This document shows positions 23,511-37,195 of a stretch of 64,000 nt of DNA, in pieces. Location: contig NC_066314.1 of assembly GCF_022539315.1 (NCBI RefSeq), positions 49,909,180 through 49,973,179 on the forward strand, read 5' to 3'. This DNA is from Serinus canaria (lineage: Eukaryota; Chordata; Aves; Passeriformes; Fringillidae). The translations under genes and the position numbers were made by a program. Each line of letters starts with the position of its first letter. Within the stretch, counting starts at the first letter, position 1. Under the pieces are notes generated by a model. It did no database searches, was not told the DNA's origin, and saw only the letters and a program-made list of their open reading frames with translations.

Positions 23511-26500
23511 AAACCCAAGCTGCCACTTGGACTTTCACAGGCTCACACGGAGCAAATGGGCACATGGGGAAGGAAGGTGGACAGAGGCAGACACATGCAG
23601 AGAGCCTGAGCACGCGGGGGGTGAGAGCTCTGAGTGTATGGGGGCACACGAGCACAAAGCCCAGCGCACACGGTGAACAAACATGCATGGGCACACCACA
23701 AAGTGTGCTCCCCACCCCTCTATCCAGACACTGTAAGTAAAGCCTGTTTTGTGTGGTATGACACTGTGTCTCCCCTTACCACATGATGGTTTTTATCATC
23801 TACTCTCTGAGCTGTATGAAATGTGTTGATTTGGCCCACTCACACCAAAACCTCCTGCCACCTCTGTATGCCCATGCACTTGGCTCTGTTCCCCTTCCAT
23901 ACTCCTCATCCCCATCCTTCAGCCAGGTTTGTGCCCATAGATGAGAAGACCTGGCTCTCTAGACCTGGATGGGATTGTTTATTCCTTGTCAACCAAAAGC
24001 CCAATTCCTGAATTCATCTGAAAGAGAAAAAAAATCCTTATGTGCTCCACTTCTCCCTCTGCCTCATACCCCTGCATTTCTCACTCCCCTCTTGGGCTCT
24101 GGCTGATGCTCTGGGCTTGAAGATGTTATTAACATTACAAAAAGGGCTGTCACTTCACAGCAGTGAGGCGAAAAACAAAAAGATGTTGCAATTATGAATT
24201 TGTTAGGGAAGCCAGAGGGAGGATATACCTATGGGGTGATGGAGAAGCAGCGGGATGCCCTCATTGCCCTGTCTGCCTTCCCCTTTCCCCACCTCTCCTG
24301 CCCTCCCTATTCTTACACTCATCTCTCTACCCTCTTCTCTCTCTCCTCCCTGTCTGTTCACTCCCTGCTGCTGTCCTGTCGTGGCACTACCTGCCAGGGG
24401 CAGCATCACTGCACGTTAATTAGGTCCTGCACAGTTCTGCGGATGAATGCTGCTGTCAGCGGGAGAACAGCTCTAGCCTCCCCCACCTCCGCACACCCAG
24501 GCTCCTGCTTCTTCCCCATCCCCTGCTAAACAGACCTGTCACAAGACCATTTATCCATAATGGCCCTCTGTGATAAAAAAATTTTTTAACGGGTGCACCG
24601 AGGAAGTAGGGGCTACAAAAATGAAGATGACCCTGTGGTGCTGGAAATTACTGCATTGGGTGATGCCTGTGGGGGAGCTTTCTGGGAGAAAGAACATCAA
24701 GAGTAAGGGTAAGTGAAACACATGGAAAGCCCAAGGGTTTGTCTGCTGCTGAAGCCAAACCTTGTCTGACTTTGTCAGGAAATGAAGCCTTCATCCCCCA
24801 GACCCACTCTCACAGCCTGCCAGTGTCTTGCACAGTGATGGAGAAGGGAGGGAGCAGGGCTGGAAGGTTTGGGGGGGAACTCCCAGGGTAAGCAGGAGGC
24901 AGGAGAAATTGTGGTTGTCACTAGATGAGAGGGTTGGGCATGGAACCCGATGTGAGAGGCTCAGGAGCCTTCCTGGTGTGTTGATCACCCACTGATTTTG
25001 CAAGGGAACTCTCCCTGGTCTTTCAGCCTGGCAATTGATGAGGATACTCAGCAAAAGGATGTCGTTGGGATTTGTTTCTGGAGACCACAGACACAATAAT
25101 TCTGGGAAAAGCCCTGGATGGCTCCAGCAGCCATCACAACAGCCTACTCGACATTGTGGGTGCTTGTTCTTGCTCGCAGTGGAGGCAGCCTGGGAGGAAG
25201 GATTTCAGCTCTCCCTGTGCTGTCAGTTCCCCTCTCCTGCCCTGTTTTGACCCAGATATGTTACAGTGTAATGAATCTGTGGCTCCCCTCGGGATTTCAC
25301 AGTTGTTGCTGTGCTGCGTAGCACAACTGCTCACAATTTCATGGTGGTGGCAAGGCTGATGCTCATGCCCTCCTCCCTTGGAAGGGCCCTTGGGGAAAAA
25401 GGAAAAGCTCTTTAGGCTAAATCTGAGCTTCAACATGCCAGAACACGTCTCAGCTCTGCTGTGCAATGTGCACCTGTCCTGTGCTGAGCCCATGTGCAGT
25501 GAGACCCCACCATCCACGTGTGCCTGATGTGGCAGGGCAGGGGTGAAGGTGGACAGGCAACCGTGGCATGCTGCCCTCCCTGGCTCCATCCACGTGGGAT
25601 GGGACCAGGGCATGCTGCAGCCTGTCTTTGCAGATCAGTTTAGATCTAGAGGGGGAGCAGAACTCCTTTGGATAGCATAACTGAGTCTCAGAGAGGACAT
25701 AGCCTCGAGCCTTCAGAAGAGCCTGGGGATGCACAAAAATCCACAGCAGGCTTGCAGACCCTGTCTCAGCCCTTATACTGAAACCTTCTGGACACAGCAT
25801 GGGTGGCTGTGTTCAGTTTAAGCTGGGCTCTAAGTGTGACCCCCTAAGTATAACATGGCTGGTTGAGTCAGAGGTAAGCATGACCTAGCATAATCATGTG
25901 GGAGCACAACTTTTCTGTAGGGTTAAAGGTTACCACTTGTGTACTTTGCACTCCTTAGTCCCCATTTACCTCCCATAAAGGATCAGTTTCTCGTTTCAAC
26001 CTCTGCATCCCTCCTTTGTCCAGACTCTCCACCTCATTTAACTCTGCCTGCCTGGTCCACATTTTTGAACCCTTCCCTGCCTGCTGCCCTGGTCAGTCCT
26101 TCACCACTGGCTGAGGACAGCAGCCTCACAGCACAGGAACGCTTCCTCCTTACGGATTATTGACACAACTCCTTGCCTTCACATACCTGTGGACTCCTCA
26201 CACCTCTCACTGCTTCTCCTCATGCTGACTGCACTTGGCAATTACCTCTTCATCTAGCCTTTCTTTTCAAAAATTCTTTTTCATCTCACAGAAGCTTTTT
26301 ATGTTTTCTTCACGAGGAAGGGAGTAGGGAAAGAGGTGTGCAGGGAGGGCACTACCCCAACTACTGCTAGAAATACAAAGGCAGCTTGTGCACAGCCTGG
26401 CTCTTAATTGGCTCTACTCTGGGGCTTCGGGGCCTGTCCTCAGTGATGAAACAGAGATGAGCAATTCCCTTACAGTGGAGGACATTGCAAAAGCAGAGAT

Positions 26501-27784
26501 TCCTGTTGAAGTGGTGGGAAACAGGGTTTGAGAGAATTTGTCCAGAAGCCACAGCATGACCCCAGACAAACCCAGCTCTCTTGTCCTCCTACTTCACTGG
26601 AACCAGCTGTTTGCCTTCCTGGCACTTTTCACTGCCCACCCCATGCATCTGGTGAATTCTCCCAGGAGGCATCATCATTAAGTGTCAATGTGAGAATGAA
26701 CAGAGAGCTGTTAATTGGCTTGGCTGTAAAACTAGCTTGGTTTCAGCTGGCAGGGGAGGTTGGACCCTGCATCTTGAGTGCCCAGCCCTGAATTTTGGTA
26801 AAGCTGTGGGGGGAGTGGGTCTGCGAGAGCCAGTTCCAGATACAGCTCTGGACAGAGTCAGATTTGCCTCCTGCTGCAGCTCAGCTTGACCAGAAGCTTC
26901 TAGTGATGGTTAGAACTGCCCAGGTGTTGATGTACAGCAGGGATGGAACCCCCAACCCCCACAGATGGCAGAAAGCTGCAGCAGGGCAGGGTTTAAGATT
27001 TTCCCTGCACCTTGCCATAGGTCCTGCATAAGGTCAGCCCTGATAACTGACCTGTGTGACCCGTGTGAGATTAAAATCCCACTCGGCTGTGATGCAGCAC
27101 ACAGCAAGATTATGACAGCTTCCTTCCTGCTTGTGAGAGACAGTTTCCCCTCACTCATACAAGTGCCCCTTTATCTGCTCTCCCAAGTCCCAGACAGGAA
27201 TTCCATGTAGGGGAGAAGAAGCTGCAACATACCCCCAAACCTTCTTTTTAGCAGCATGTGCTACCTGATGGATACTGTGGCAAATCCACTACACAGCTTT
27301 CTCAAACCTGTAGTAAATGTTTTCAGGGAGGTGACTCCAGCGTGTGACAGAAGGCAAAGTGCTCTTTGGAGGCAGTTGCACACCTGAAATGGAGAAATGA
27401 GCGTTGAAATACATGAAGTGTACCTTCCAGCTGAGGACAAGAATGAAGCAAGCTGCGGGGGTATTGTCTCCCAAGGCAGATGAAGTTAATTAATCTGTAT
27501 GTTGATGGGGGGAAGGGCATTTGCAAGTGGGAAAGGGGGTGGGGGGGCTGCCTCAGGAAGAGCGAGTTAAAATCTGTGGGGAAAAAAAAAAGGGGTGCAA
27601 AAAGCAGGTGGGAGTTCACACCTCAAGGGATCAAGGCTGGGGTGTTTATATCAGCCCATCTTGCCTGGATTTTATTCTGGTGATGAACGTGTTCTGAAAA
27701 CAAACAGAACGTTGAGGAAGAAACTTGTGGAGCAAATGACTGTTTTTTTGGTTGCTAAGCCATCTGTTCTGCTCCAGCAGCTCA
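23511..27784. other. No gene recognised
   Basis: Non-coding. A pyrimidine-rich tract (24255-24370) and a compact A+T-rich, unique segment (24530-24600) stand out. No transposon recognised. Confidence 0.5.
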
Positions 27785-28093
27785 CTGAGGGCTCTGCCGC
27801 CGCTCCCGAGCTGCGGGCGTGTGTTTCTGCGGGGGTGGCTGGTGCTGGCTGGCGTGGCAGGAGGGAGTACGGGGCGGAGGGGAGGATGTGTGTGTGCTGG
27901 GGAACTCGAATGTTTCAAGCGAATTTGCTTGGGAGGGGAGGAGGGAAGTTGGATGTGCCAGTGTATGCAAACATACGTGGCAGAGGCCAAGCCTGGGAGC
28001 GTCTGTGTGTGGTTGTGCCTTCTGCGCGCTGCGAGGCGCGGGCGTGTGGCCGGGGCTCCAGAACGGCGGGAGCGCGGTGGGGCTTGCATCAGG
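27785..28093 (+). promoter_or_regulatory. CpG-island-like segment ending in a splice donor
   Basis: I count about 24 CpG dinucleotides in roughly 300 bp, against very few in the surrounding kilobases. The plus strand ends with CATCAGG followed by GTAAGGA at 28094, a good 5' splice site. This combination is typical of a first exon with a CpG promoter, possibly of a non-coding RNA. No coding frame is convincing, and direction is inferred only from the donor. Confidence 0.35.
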
Positions 28094-30428
28094 GTAAGGA
28101 ACCACAGCTGCACAGCTCTGCAGCTGTGCACTGCACACCTGCCCACAGGGGGGCAAAGGTGTGTCTGTGTGTCCAGGAGGGGCTGTGGAGTGACACTCAC
28201 GGAGAACATGTGCAGGTGGGCAACAGCCACGCGTGAGCCAGGAGGCCAAGGGAGGTGAGGTGGAGGTGGAGCCGCTGGGAGACCAGGTGTGGCACACTCC
28301 GTGAACGACTTGGCCAAAGTGCAGTAGGAGATGAAGCCCATGCGTGTGGAGTTTATGGCCAGCCCATCACTGTGCAGTAACCCAGCTCTCCTGTCCTTAT
28401 GCCCGTCCATCCCACAGCAGCCTCCTCCCCTTCTGCCCTGCAGCCTCATTTGTTTTGCAGTGATGAAGGATGATGAATGCATATTGATTATCTTGAACCA
28501 AGCTGTGGAGATCTTCTATCACCACACCCTTTCCCACCCCTGCCCTCATTCTCATCCTTCCCCTCTCCTTGCCAGACAAGACAGGGTTGCCATAGCAGCT
28601 GACAACTTGCACTCTCCTACCTCTCAGGAGCACAGGCAGCAGCAGTAAAAAAGAAGAGTTGTAGGAAGAAACCCATGGCCTGTTTGTGTTCCTTTCTCCT
28701 GGGGAAGGCAGCTGGGATGCTTTTGGTAACCTGCTGAGGCTGGTGGTTCCCTCAGAGCATCCAGCTGCCGTGCTGGGGCAGAGCTGCTGCAGTACTGGAT
28801 GTGCATGGTGCTCCTCACCCAGCCAGTCTTGTCCAGCTGCTGGGTTGGATTTCGTGGTGCCCCTCCTGAAAGCTAAACTGTGCTACCACAGCGTTGAATA
28901 CAGAATGGGTCTCCAGACTGCTGCAAGCTGGCAGTGCAGACATCCTCCACACTGAATCCTACCTCTCAAGGCATCCCATGTCACTCAGACACGCTGCTGC
29001 ACTGCAGGAGCACACAGGGCAGCAGGTTCCACCCCAGAAGTTGCTGCACTAAAAAGTGAGCTGAATGTCTGCTCTAAGCAGCACCATTTAGAGAATGCAC
29101 TCGACTGATAGCAGAAAGAGAGCTGTTTGTACAACAGCTGGTATCTGAAAAGATGACATTCCATTTTGAGGATAATATTTTATATTTACGTGTTTTTAAG
29201 CATTTGTTCCTCAGGACAAAATTCTAGATCTTTGGCTTTTTCAGGGTGGGTCATTCTTAGATTTTTACTGTGTGATTATGTCCTGATGCACCTTCTCACA
29301 CACACTTCAGTGGCCTTATTTGTGTGACTCAGGGCCTTTATAAAGGATGTTTCCCCCTCCAAAATGACAGACCCCAGAGCCTCCCATCCCCAACAGAAAA
29401 TCAAAACTACAAAAAATGTAGTTTGCCCCACAGGCAGAGCAAAATCTGCCTCTTCCAAATCCACAGAATTGTATGTGGAAGAAGGCAGTAGGGGAAGAAA
29501 GTAAGTGAGGTCTGCTGACAGTGACAGGAGGGGAAAGTGGAAAAAGAGTTTGGAAGAAGGAAAGGCATGAGAAGCAGAGGGAAGTGAGGCATGCAACGTG
29601 ATGGGTTCTTTGTTTAAATGGAAAGCACAATAATCTCTCCACATTTAGGTGGTGTTTGAGAGAATCTGTTTGGGATTTATTAGAAAATAAAAATGCCCTA
29701 ATTGAAAGTGAGTAGAGACAATTTGTAATAATAATGGTAGAAATCATCAAATAATGGAATTGTTCAAAATCTATTAGTTTGTTCCATGCAGTGAGAGGAA
29801 CAGGTTGATTATCTCGCAATAGAAAATATTAAAAGGAGAGCCCAGTCTGCTGGTCCTCTATGCAGATTAAATACATAATTTATTGAAGCAATTTATTTTC
29901 TGTTGGGAAAAAGGGGAAAAAATGGAAAAATATGATAAGAGCTGCAATCAAGTCTTGGATTCTTAATTTGAAGACCTACCTCTTATCTGCCTTTTTTCAG
30001 TCATTAGGAAAAAAATTACTCATTCCTTCATTGGGTTTAAAGCTGCAGGAGCAGAGAGGGTGGCTGGGGAAAAAATAAGATCTCATGAGGGGGCCTGTTA
30101 TTCACCTCTTGAGTTTTATATTATTGACAGCGGTTGCTTCAAATCCAAGGCAAATCAACCTTGGGCTGTCTGGAATAGCAGTAGGTAGAGCTTAGAGGTC
30201 AGCTCCGAGGTGTTGCCTGTCTAATCCTTCCTGAGGACTAAAGGAACATGTTGCTAAACTAGAGGTTAATTCAGAGCTGCTAAATTCATTCATTCTGTCT
30301 GTCTGTCTTTGGGCTACTCTGGCCTTTAAAAACCAGAGTGAAGGAATGAAAAATTACCTTAGTTTTCACAGTTACAGTCCCTTCCAATCAAAGGGAATTC
30401 AAGTGCCTAAAGAGGAATTAGGCACTGA
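28094..30428. other. No gene recognised, with an A+T-rich block
   Basis: Non-coding. Segment 29640-30010 is A+T-rich, free of recognised repeats and full of homeodomain-type TAAT words, so it may be a conserved regulatory element. That is a guess from composition. Confidence 0.4.
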
Positions 30429-30625
30429 CAGAATCACAGAATGTGCTGGTCCTGAGCATCAGGTCCAGCTTCTGGCCCTGCACAGGACACCCTAAAAGTC
30501 ACACCGTGTACCTGAAAGCATTGTCCAAATGCTTCTTGAACTCTGTCAGGCTTGGTGCTGTGACCTCTTCCCCGGGGAGCTGTTCCAGTGCCCCATCACC
30601 CTCTGGGTGAAGAACCTTGGGAGAG
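30429..30625 (-). mobile_element. CR1 LINE 3' fragment
   Basis: The plus strand reads as an antisense CR1 tail: CAGAATCACAGAATGTGCTG, GGCCCTGCACAGGACACCC, TTCTTGAACTCTGTCAGGCT, TGTTCCAGTGCCCCATCACC. It is truncated at its 5' side, as is usual for CR1. Confidence 0.85.
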
Positions 30626-32340
30626 GAGAATTTTTGGTCTGTCCCAGGGGACTTGAGCATACCCATATGCAGAAGAAGAAGTTCCAGAATTTTTGAAATC
30701 CCAGGGGTTTTTCTGTTTGGTGCCTGAACACCATGTTGATAGGATGCATTGCAAATACTATCTCATGCTCCTAAGATAAATAGCTGGATTCTGCCTTTAA
30801 AAACAGTAGGCAGGGTAGAATGAAGAAAATGGATTGCAATTTCAAATATTTTAAGAAAGCTATCTTTGGATTCAAGATGAACTTAGTACAGCAAAGACCA
30901 TGGCTAAGAGTCGTGTCTACAAAAATCCATTACATCCTGTAGAGAGGATAAAAGCCATTAGCAAAGGCATAAAGATAAAAACTAGAGCTGTGGTTGGAGG
31001 AGGTTAAAAGCAGGGGAGACAAAACTAAATGTACACTGCTAAGAGAGTTATGCTGGGTGGAAATTTGTGGGTCAGAGGTGGGATCTTAGTCCCAGCTTGA
31101 GCCACAAAGTAAGGCTTGGGTCTATGACAAGGGACAGCCTAGAGCTGCCACGGTATTGGGGCAGGGATGGAGCTGCCAAAGCACTCCCTGTTCTGCCAAG
31201 AAATTTCTGTATGAGATACTGATTTTTCACACCTGTGCTTTGCTATGGAATTATTTCTAAATAATAACACCTTTGAAAGACTTTGTCTAGCTGCTTATTT
31301 CATGTGTGCAGCTTCCAATCAGTTCTTCTTCTGCGACTTTTATCCTTTCAGACATCTGTGCATGCTTGGTACCTTAACATACATTCATTTCTTCTCTTCA
31401 TTTTTACCTCTGATCTGCATAGGGACAAGGTAACAATGTCCTCTGCCTGTAGGGAGGAAATTTTTATTTCCTCTATTTCCCACTGTGAGAACTCCCTAGG
31501 ATATGCTAATAAAGAGACAAAAACATCTCCCCATATTCAAGAAAACACAGCCTTCTTTTCCAGCTTTCTAGCATGGCTGCAAACTCTTTAACCATCTGCC
31601 CAGCATCTTTCTAAACAGGAGTCACTCCAGCATGTTTGTCCATTCTAGTACTTGCCTAGGTACACTGATGGACAGCTGCTTTGATTCAAACTCAGCCAAA
31701 TACAACAGCTGAGACCAAGAAATTAAAAGGCTAAGGCTTGTCTTTCTCTGAAAAAGATTCTCCCATCATTAATTTATTTAAAATGGCACAATCAAAAAGT
31801 GGTAAAAATAACTCACTCGTACTTTTAAGAGCAGACCAGATTACTGGGGGAGTAGATTGAGCAGCTCTGTCAGCTGCAATTTTTTTTTCCTTTGGATTCA
31901 GTAGTCACACAGCTTCATAAAAGTATGCACAGATACATTGGGCATGTATAAATCTCTTCATCACAAACACAGGCTCAGATATAACAGTGTAACTGCTGCC
32001 CTCCTACCCCCAGTGACACTTGCAGTAACCAACACACCCAGGGCATGGCATTCAGTGGTATTAAATAGGGTCAGGGCCCTAAGTGCCCTAATGAGCCTTA
32101 ACTGCTCTGGTGTGGCTTCCCCTCACACATCCTCTGTCCAGGCCCCAGAGGTCTATTGAAGCTCATGCCAAGGCACCCACTTCTGGTGCACTGTAGTTGT
32201 GAAGCTCCTGAATGGATCTGAGGTCTGCTTCATCCTCTTGGTTTATTGGAGTTTGTTCAGAGTTCTTATTCAGAGTTTTTCACCACCCCCAGGTGACTGC
32301 CCTACCCATGTTACTCTTGGCTCCTGATCCATCCTTTTTC
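30626..32340. other. No gene recognised
   Basis: Non-coding, moderately A+T-rich; nothing recognised. Confidence 0.5.
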
Positions 32341-32344
32341 GTGG

Positions 32345-32748
32345 ACTATTGTTCAGCCTGGAGAAGAGAAGGCTCCAGGGATGCCTTATAGCAGCATTTC
32401 AGCACTAAAGCAGAGACTATAAGAGAGCTGGAGAAGGACTTTTTACAAGGGCAGTAGTGAGGGGATGAGGGGGAATGGTGGTAAACTGAAAGAGGGCAGA
32501 TCTTCATTGGATATTAGGAAGAGTTCCTCTACTGTGAGCATGGTGAGGCACTGGAACAGGTTGCCCAGAGAAAGCTGTGGCTGCCTCATCCCCAGCAGTG
32601 TTCAAGACCAGGCTGGAAAGGACTCTGAGCAATCCACTCAGGTCTAGTGGAAAATGTCCCTGCCCATGGCAGAGGGGTTGGAATTAGGTGATCTCTAAGC
32701 TCCCTTCCAATCCAATCCATTCTATACTTTTATAGTTCTGTGATCCTG
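32345..32748 (+). mobile_element. CR1 LINE 3' end, plus strand
   Basis: Typical CR1 3' sequence: AGCCTGGAGAAGAGAAGGCT, GGCACTGGAACAGGTTGCCC, AGAGGGGTTGGAATTAGGTG, ending near TATAGTTCTGTGAT. The reading frame encodes remnants of the reverse-transcriptase C-terminus (VRHWNRLPRE). It is 5'-truncated and about 400 bp long. Confidence 0.92.
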
Positions 32749-35700
32749 CTTTTGGGTGCTCAGTAGACCAAGCTAGTGGAGGCATGAAGGGGTGGCTTTG
32801 ACAACTCATTTTCACAGTGCCTCAAAACCAAATCTTGGCAGAGGATTCTGCTGACTCCTGCAACACAGCCAAGATGGAATGCCAGCATTTGTATTTCAAA
32901 CTTCCTTCTTCCTTTGCTCCATTTAGTGTTTCCTATCTGTTTCTTGGAGGCAGAAGAAAGGAAGTTTTGCCTTCTGTCCTTTTCTAGGTTTGTGTCTGGG
33001 TATTGGTCCATGTGCATTGCATGGAGAGATGCTTTCCTCGAGATACAAAAATCCTTAAAAATGAGCAGAGTAAAAGATGGAACTGACAGATTTCTTGAAC
33101 AAGGGGGTTGGACCTGAGATGACTGATGTTGTCAGTGCTGGGAAGAGCAGTCAGGCTGGGCTGGGGAGACAAAAGGAGGGATAGTAGGGCTGAGGCTAGG
33201 GATCAGGTATGGAACAGTCCATGTATCTTAACTAATACTCTCTGGCAGAGTAGCAGCGCTAATGGATATTAAAAGTGTCAGCTTCAAGATTTAGCAAAAT
33301 GGTACCTCTCCTGATGCATCTCATCCTGGCACACAGAGCCCGGAGCAGAGGAAAAATTGGGGCCAGCAGGCTGTATGTGCTGAGTACAGGGTTGCCCTTT
33401 CCTCTTGTGAGGCACCTTACTCCTGTGACTCCACACCTCACGGTGACAATCCTGTGCAGTGCTGTTTGCTAACAGCCTCCCTGTTTCTAGGTGGGGAACC
33501 ACTGTCCAACACCCACACAGATCTGCTCCCCTCCTCTATGCCCAGCGGTGCCTTTCCCTTGAGAAGAACAAAGGGAGACATGTCCATCCCTCAAAGGGAA
33601 AGAGAAAGCTTGTGTATGGAGCCATCTCCCCTGGCAGGAGTGGCTGGATGCTGGCTGAGCCCTGCTGGGTATTTCCAGCCTGTTCTGGTGGCAGCACCAT
33701 CCTCAGTCAGGTATGACTTGCCTCTCTGCTCTGTGGCAGAACTCAGGCAAAAAAGACTGTCAGCCCTTGGAGACTGTCTGTGGAGAGGTGGTGTGAGAAA
33801 GGGATTCACCTGCCCTTCCTCACTGAGCAGATGGGAAACCACTGCATGTGGGGTACCAAAAGGAAAAAGGGAAAGAAAAGAGCATTCAGGAAGAGGCAGA
33901 GCAATGCAGCCTTTGCTGTTTCCACACACTCCCCTTAATCTTCTCTGCTGTTCCCTTGTATCTGTGGTGGGTCTTTTTTTGGGCACAGAAATGGTGGCAA
34001 CTGTTGTCTGATTTGGGTGCTGGAAGGGAAGGCTAATGAAGGGGTAAGTATGATGCCCTGACCCTTTCCTGCTCATAGGTTTCATTCCCATTTATCCATA
34101 CTCCTGCCTCACCCTCCAGAGTGCTGAAGAAAGGGAGTTGTGTCCTTCTGCTGCTTAGCAGACTCAGCCTGGCCTCACAGAGTTGGACTCCATGTCTCTC
34201 GCAGGTTTTCCTTGGCTGCATTCTGCTTTGATCCATCTTTTCTCAGGTGGCTGACTGCCACACTGCCAGCACTGGAGATGGAAGACCTTGTTACCCAGCC
34301 AGCAGGGAGCATTGCCCCTGGGGCACACAAGTTGTCAGTGACCCAGGTAATGCAGGTTTTCACAAGCTTACTCACAGCTGAAGAGCAAACCCTCGGATCC
34401 CTTCCTGGCTTCCTCTGGGCTAGAAAAGAATAATGTGCATAGAAATGTCTCACAACTTGCTTGTGCTAATATCCACTGTCATAGGTAGTCACCCTAAAAC
34501 CTCCAAATTACTAAATTATTGCCACTGACAAATCTTCCTTTATTTAACTCACATCTCTTTCACTTCCAGTCAGGCTCTTCTGCACCTGAGCTGCACCCCA
34601 AAGTCAGCTCTGTGTGACAGACCACAGCAATGCCTGAGGTCTTCTGAGCAAAAACACAGAGAGTGAGGCAGAAACAGGTGTACTATCTGGCTTTCTCCTC
34701 TGTCATGCAAACCCTGACACTGGCTTTTTTCTCCTGATGCATAGGGTTCTCAGGCATTTGCCCTGTGTGCTCCCCTGTGCAAAGTCTGGGTCTCACCAGG
34801 AGACTTGGGTGGCTGTGAGTTGGTCAGGACACAGGTCTGGGAGAGAGCCCCACGCTTTCCCTGCCCTCACCCTTCAGGGCAGCTGCAGAGCTGGGCAGAT
34901 AGCACAATCCACCTGGGACTGTAGCACACAGACTTGGAGTCCCAGGCAAGATGGATGGAGGGCTCACTCTTGCATCCATCTGTACTTCTCATATTTTCTT
35001 CCCTCTAGGTATTAGAGCCTAAACAGGGGAAGGAAGCAAGGGATTAAGGTCTCTGCAACAGTAGGGAAACAGCTTTGCTAAGTGTTTGTCCTTCAGAAGG
35101 CATGTGACCTCCTCACCTCTTCCAGGGCAGAAGATTTAACAAGATGAACTCTCTTGGATGCTTTGCAGAGGAGAGGCAGATCCAACAGAGCAAATCCCAG
35201 ATTCCTGATTACAAAGTGGATTTTTATAAAGGGAATATATCTTGTGGGAAGTGGTGCATGTATCCCCTCTAAATGCCCACCACCCTCCTCGTGCTGTCCT
35301 GGCTGCAAATCCTTGTACAATCCCAGTGCCTGCCCTCCCACAGCCCCATCTCCTGGCTACCCTTCCTCCCAGATCCCTGTCCACTTCCTACTTATTCTGA
35401 AGGCATCCCTCCCCCAAACCATTCCCAGCTCTTCCCCTGGAGCATCCCTCTTCCTAGTTTTCCTCCATGCCCTTCATTCTTGTCCCATCTGACACTTGAC
35501 CTCTCTCTTCCCAAGTGTCCTTTCCACATACAGCTGACCCACCTTCCCAGAAACTCACTTTCTTTCTCCTTTTCCCAGGAACCAATCCTGCTCTCTCTCC
35601 TGCCACCTATAAATGATGCTAGGCAGACTCCTAAAAGGAGCAGATGAAGAAGCCAACCACCTACGAGACTTGCGTGGTGCCAAGAGATAAAGTCCCCCCT

Positions 35701-36726
35701 TCCTCCTGTACAGACAGACATTCTTCTAAAGCCTCATGGCTGGGACAGGCACTGCAGGTGCAGGGAGAGGGGCTGGAACAACAAGGAGGTACTGAGGGCA
35801 TCCCTGACGAGGTGACATGCTGAGCTGGTTTTTTTGGGTATTCTGGTCACAGCAGCATGCAAAATCACATTATGGCTTTACTATGACGGGTTTAATGCAC
35901 TGAGCCTTCATCGTGCCACGGCCCCTGCCAGGCATCTCTGGAATTCACAGCAACAAGTTTGCAATCTCTTAGCAATTCCTGTCTCATAGGAGCAGCCTGT
36001 CTGCCCTGAAGAGGGAAATGTACAACAGTTCCCAAGCCTGCCTAGAGGACAGAGGCTTTCCTCTTCTCCCTTTTCCCTCATGACAATGGCAGAGGGTTCT
36101 CAGTGCCCCATGGATTCACCTGCAGTTCTGGCTGCTCAGGCCAACAAGCCTGGCTCTGAAGGGTGAGATAAATGTCACCATGAGGCAAGATAAACATCGA
36201 CCTTTCCATGAAAAAAACCACAAACCAGACCAAAACAAAAAGTTATTTCTGTGTGTGATTGCAAAGGACTAAGCATAGCTGCACGTGGTGCAGGGGAACA
36301 TAGGAGGGCAAACACTTGGGGAGATGTAAGGGCACACCTAACAGCAGAAGTAGACCTGGCTGATGAAAGGAGTGCATGGAAATGATACAGATTCTCACCA
36401 TTTTGTCCTAAGCATCCTAAAAATTAGTAATTTTCTTAAAGCCCCAGCAGCTGGAGTCAAGGCAATGAAATGATAATTTCAATTCTCAGATCAAATATGA
36501 AAAGAAATGAAGGAAGCCAGATTCTTTCTCTTCTCCAGACAAACAAATACTCCCAAAATATGGCTAGGCAACATTGAAATAAAATCTTGGGATTTTTTAA
36601 ACAGTTCAGTCTTGTGTTTGTGGAAATTGATGATACTTTGATCTTACTTGGGAAAGATGATGGTCAAATGGTAAATGGATATAACAAAATTCTGTAGTGG
36701 AAAAAGAATGTGTGCATATGTGCATG
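32749..36726. other. No gene recognised
   Basis: Non-coding. A pyrimidine-rich tract occupies 35260-35590, and the A+T content rises from 36370 to 36720. Confidence 0.5.
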
Positions 36727-37195
36727 TGTTCATAGAATGTTTTGGGTTGAGAGAGACCTTTAAAGATCATCTAATCCATCCCCTGCTACTGTGGGCAGAG
36801 ACATCTTCCATTAGACCACGTTGCTGGAAGCCCCCTCCAGCCTGGCCTTGAACAATCCTGGTGATGGAGCATCCCCAGCTTCTCTGGGCAGCCTGTTCCA
36901 GTCTCTCACCACCCTCATCACAAGAAGTTTCTCCCTTATGTCCAGTCTAAATCTGCCCCCTTTCAGTTCAAATCTGCCACCTGGATGTAAGGAGCCCTCT
37001 GGATGCATTTCCCACAGGTGTGTCAAATGCACCACTCAGTGCCATCCACACTTGCTGAGGCTGTACTTAGTGCCACTCTCTCTGACATTAATGAAGACAT
37101 TAAATGAGGTGGGTCCCAGGACAGGGAAAGCACTCAGTACTGGCTGTCCATGACTGGTTGAGTACTGGTGGTCACCACCCCCTCAGTGTGCTGCC
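36727..37195 (-). mobile_element. CR1 LINE fragment(s), minus strand
   Basis: 36727-36985 is the antisense of a CR1 3' end (GGGCAGCCTGTTCCAGTCTC, TTAGACCACGTTGCTGGAAG). On the minus strand it encodes a remnant of the RT C-terminus (RDWNRLPREAGDAPSPGLFK). The part from about 37020 to 37195 (TTGCTGAGGCTG, TGGGTCCCAGGACAGG) resembles another portion of CR1, so this is either one rearranged copy or two nested copies. Confidence 0.85.

Noticed and set aside
27646..28482. A 278-codon minus-strand open frame, the longest in the window
   Set aside because: It overlaps the CpG-rich segment, where stop codons are rare, and has competing frames on both strands. Its His/Pro/Ser-rich sequence matches no family I know.
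36811..37035. A minus-strand frame ending in an RDWNRLPREAGDAPS-type peptide
   Set aside because: This is the eroded C-terminus of the CR1 reverse transcriptase, not a host gene.
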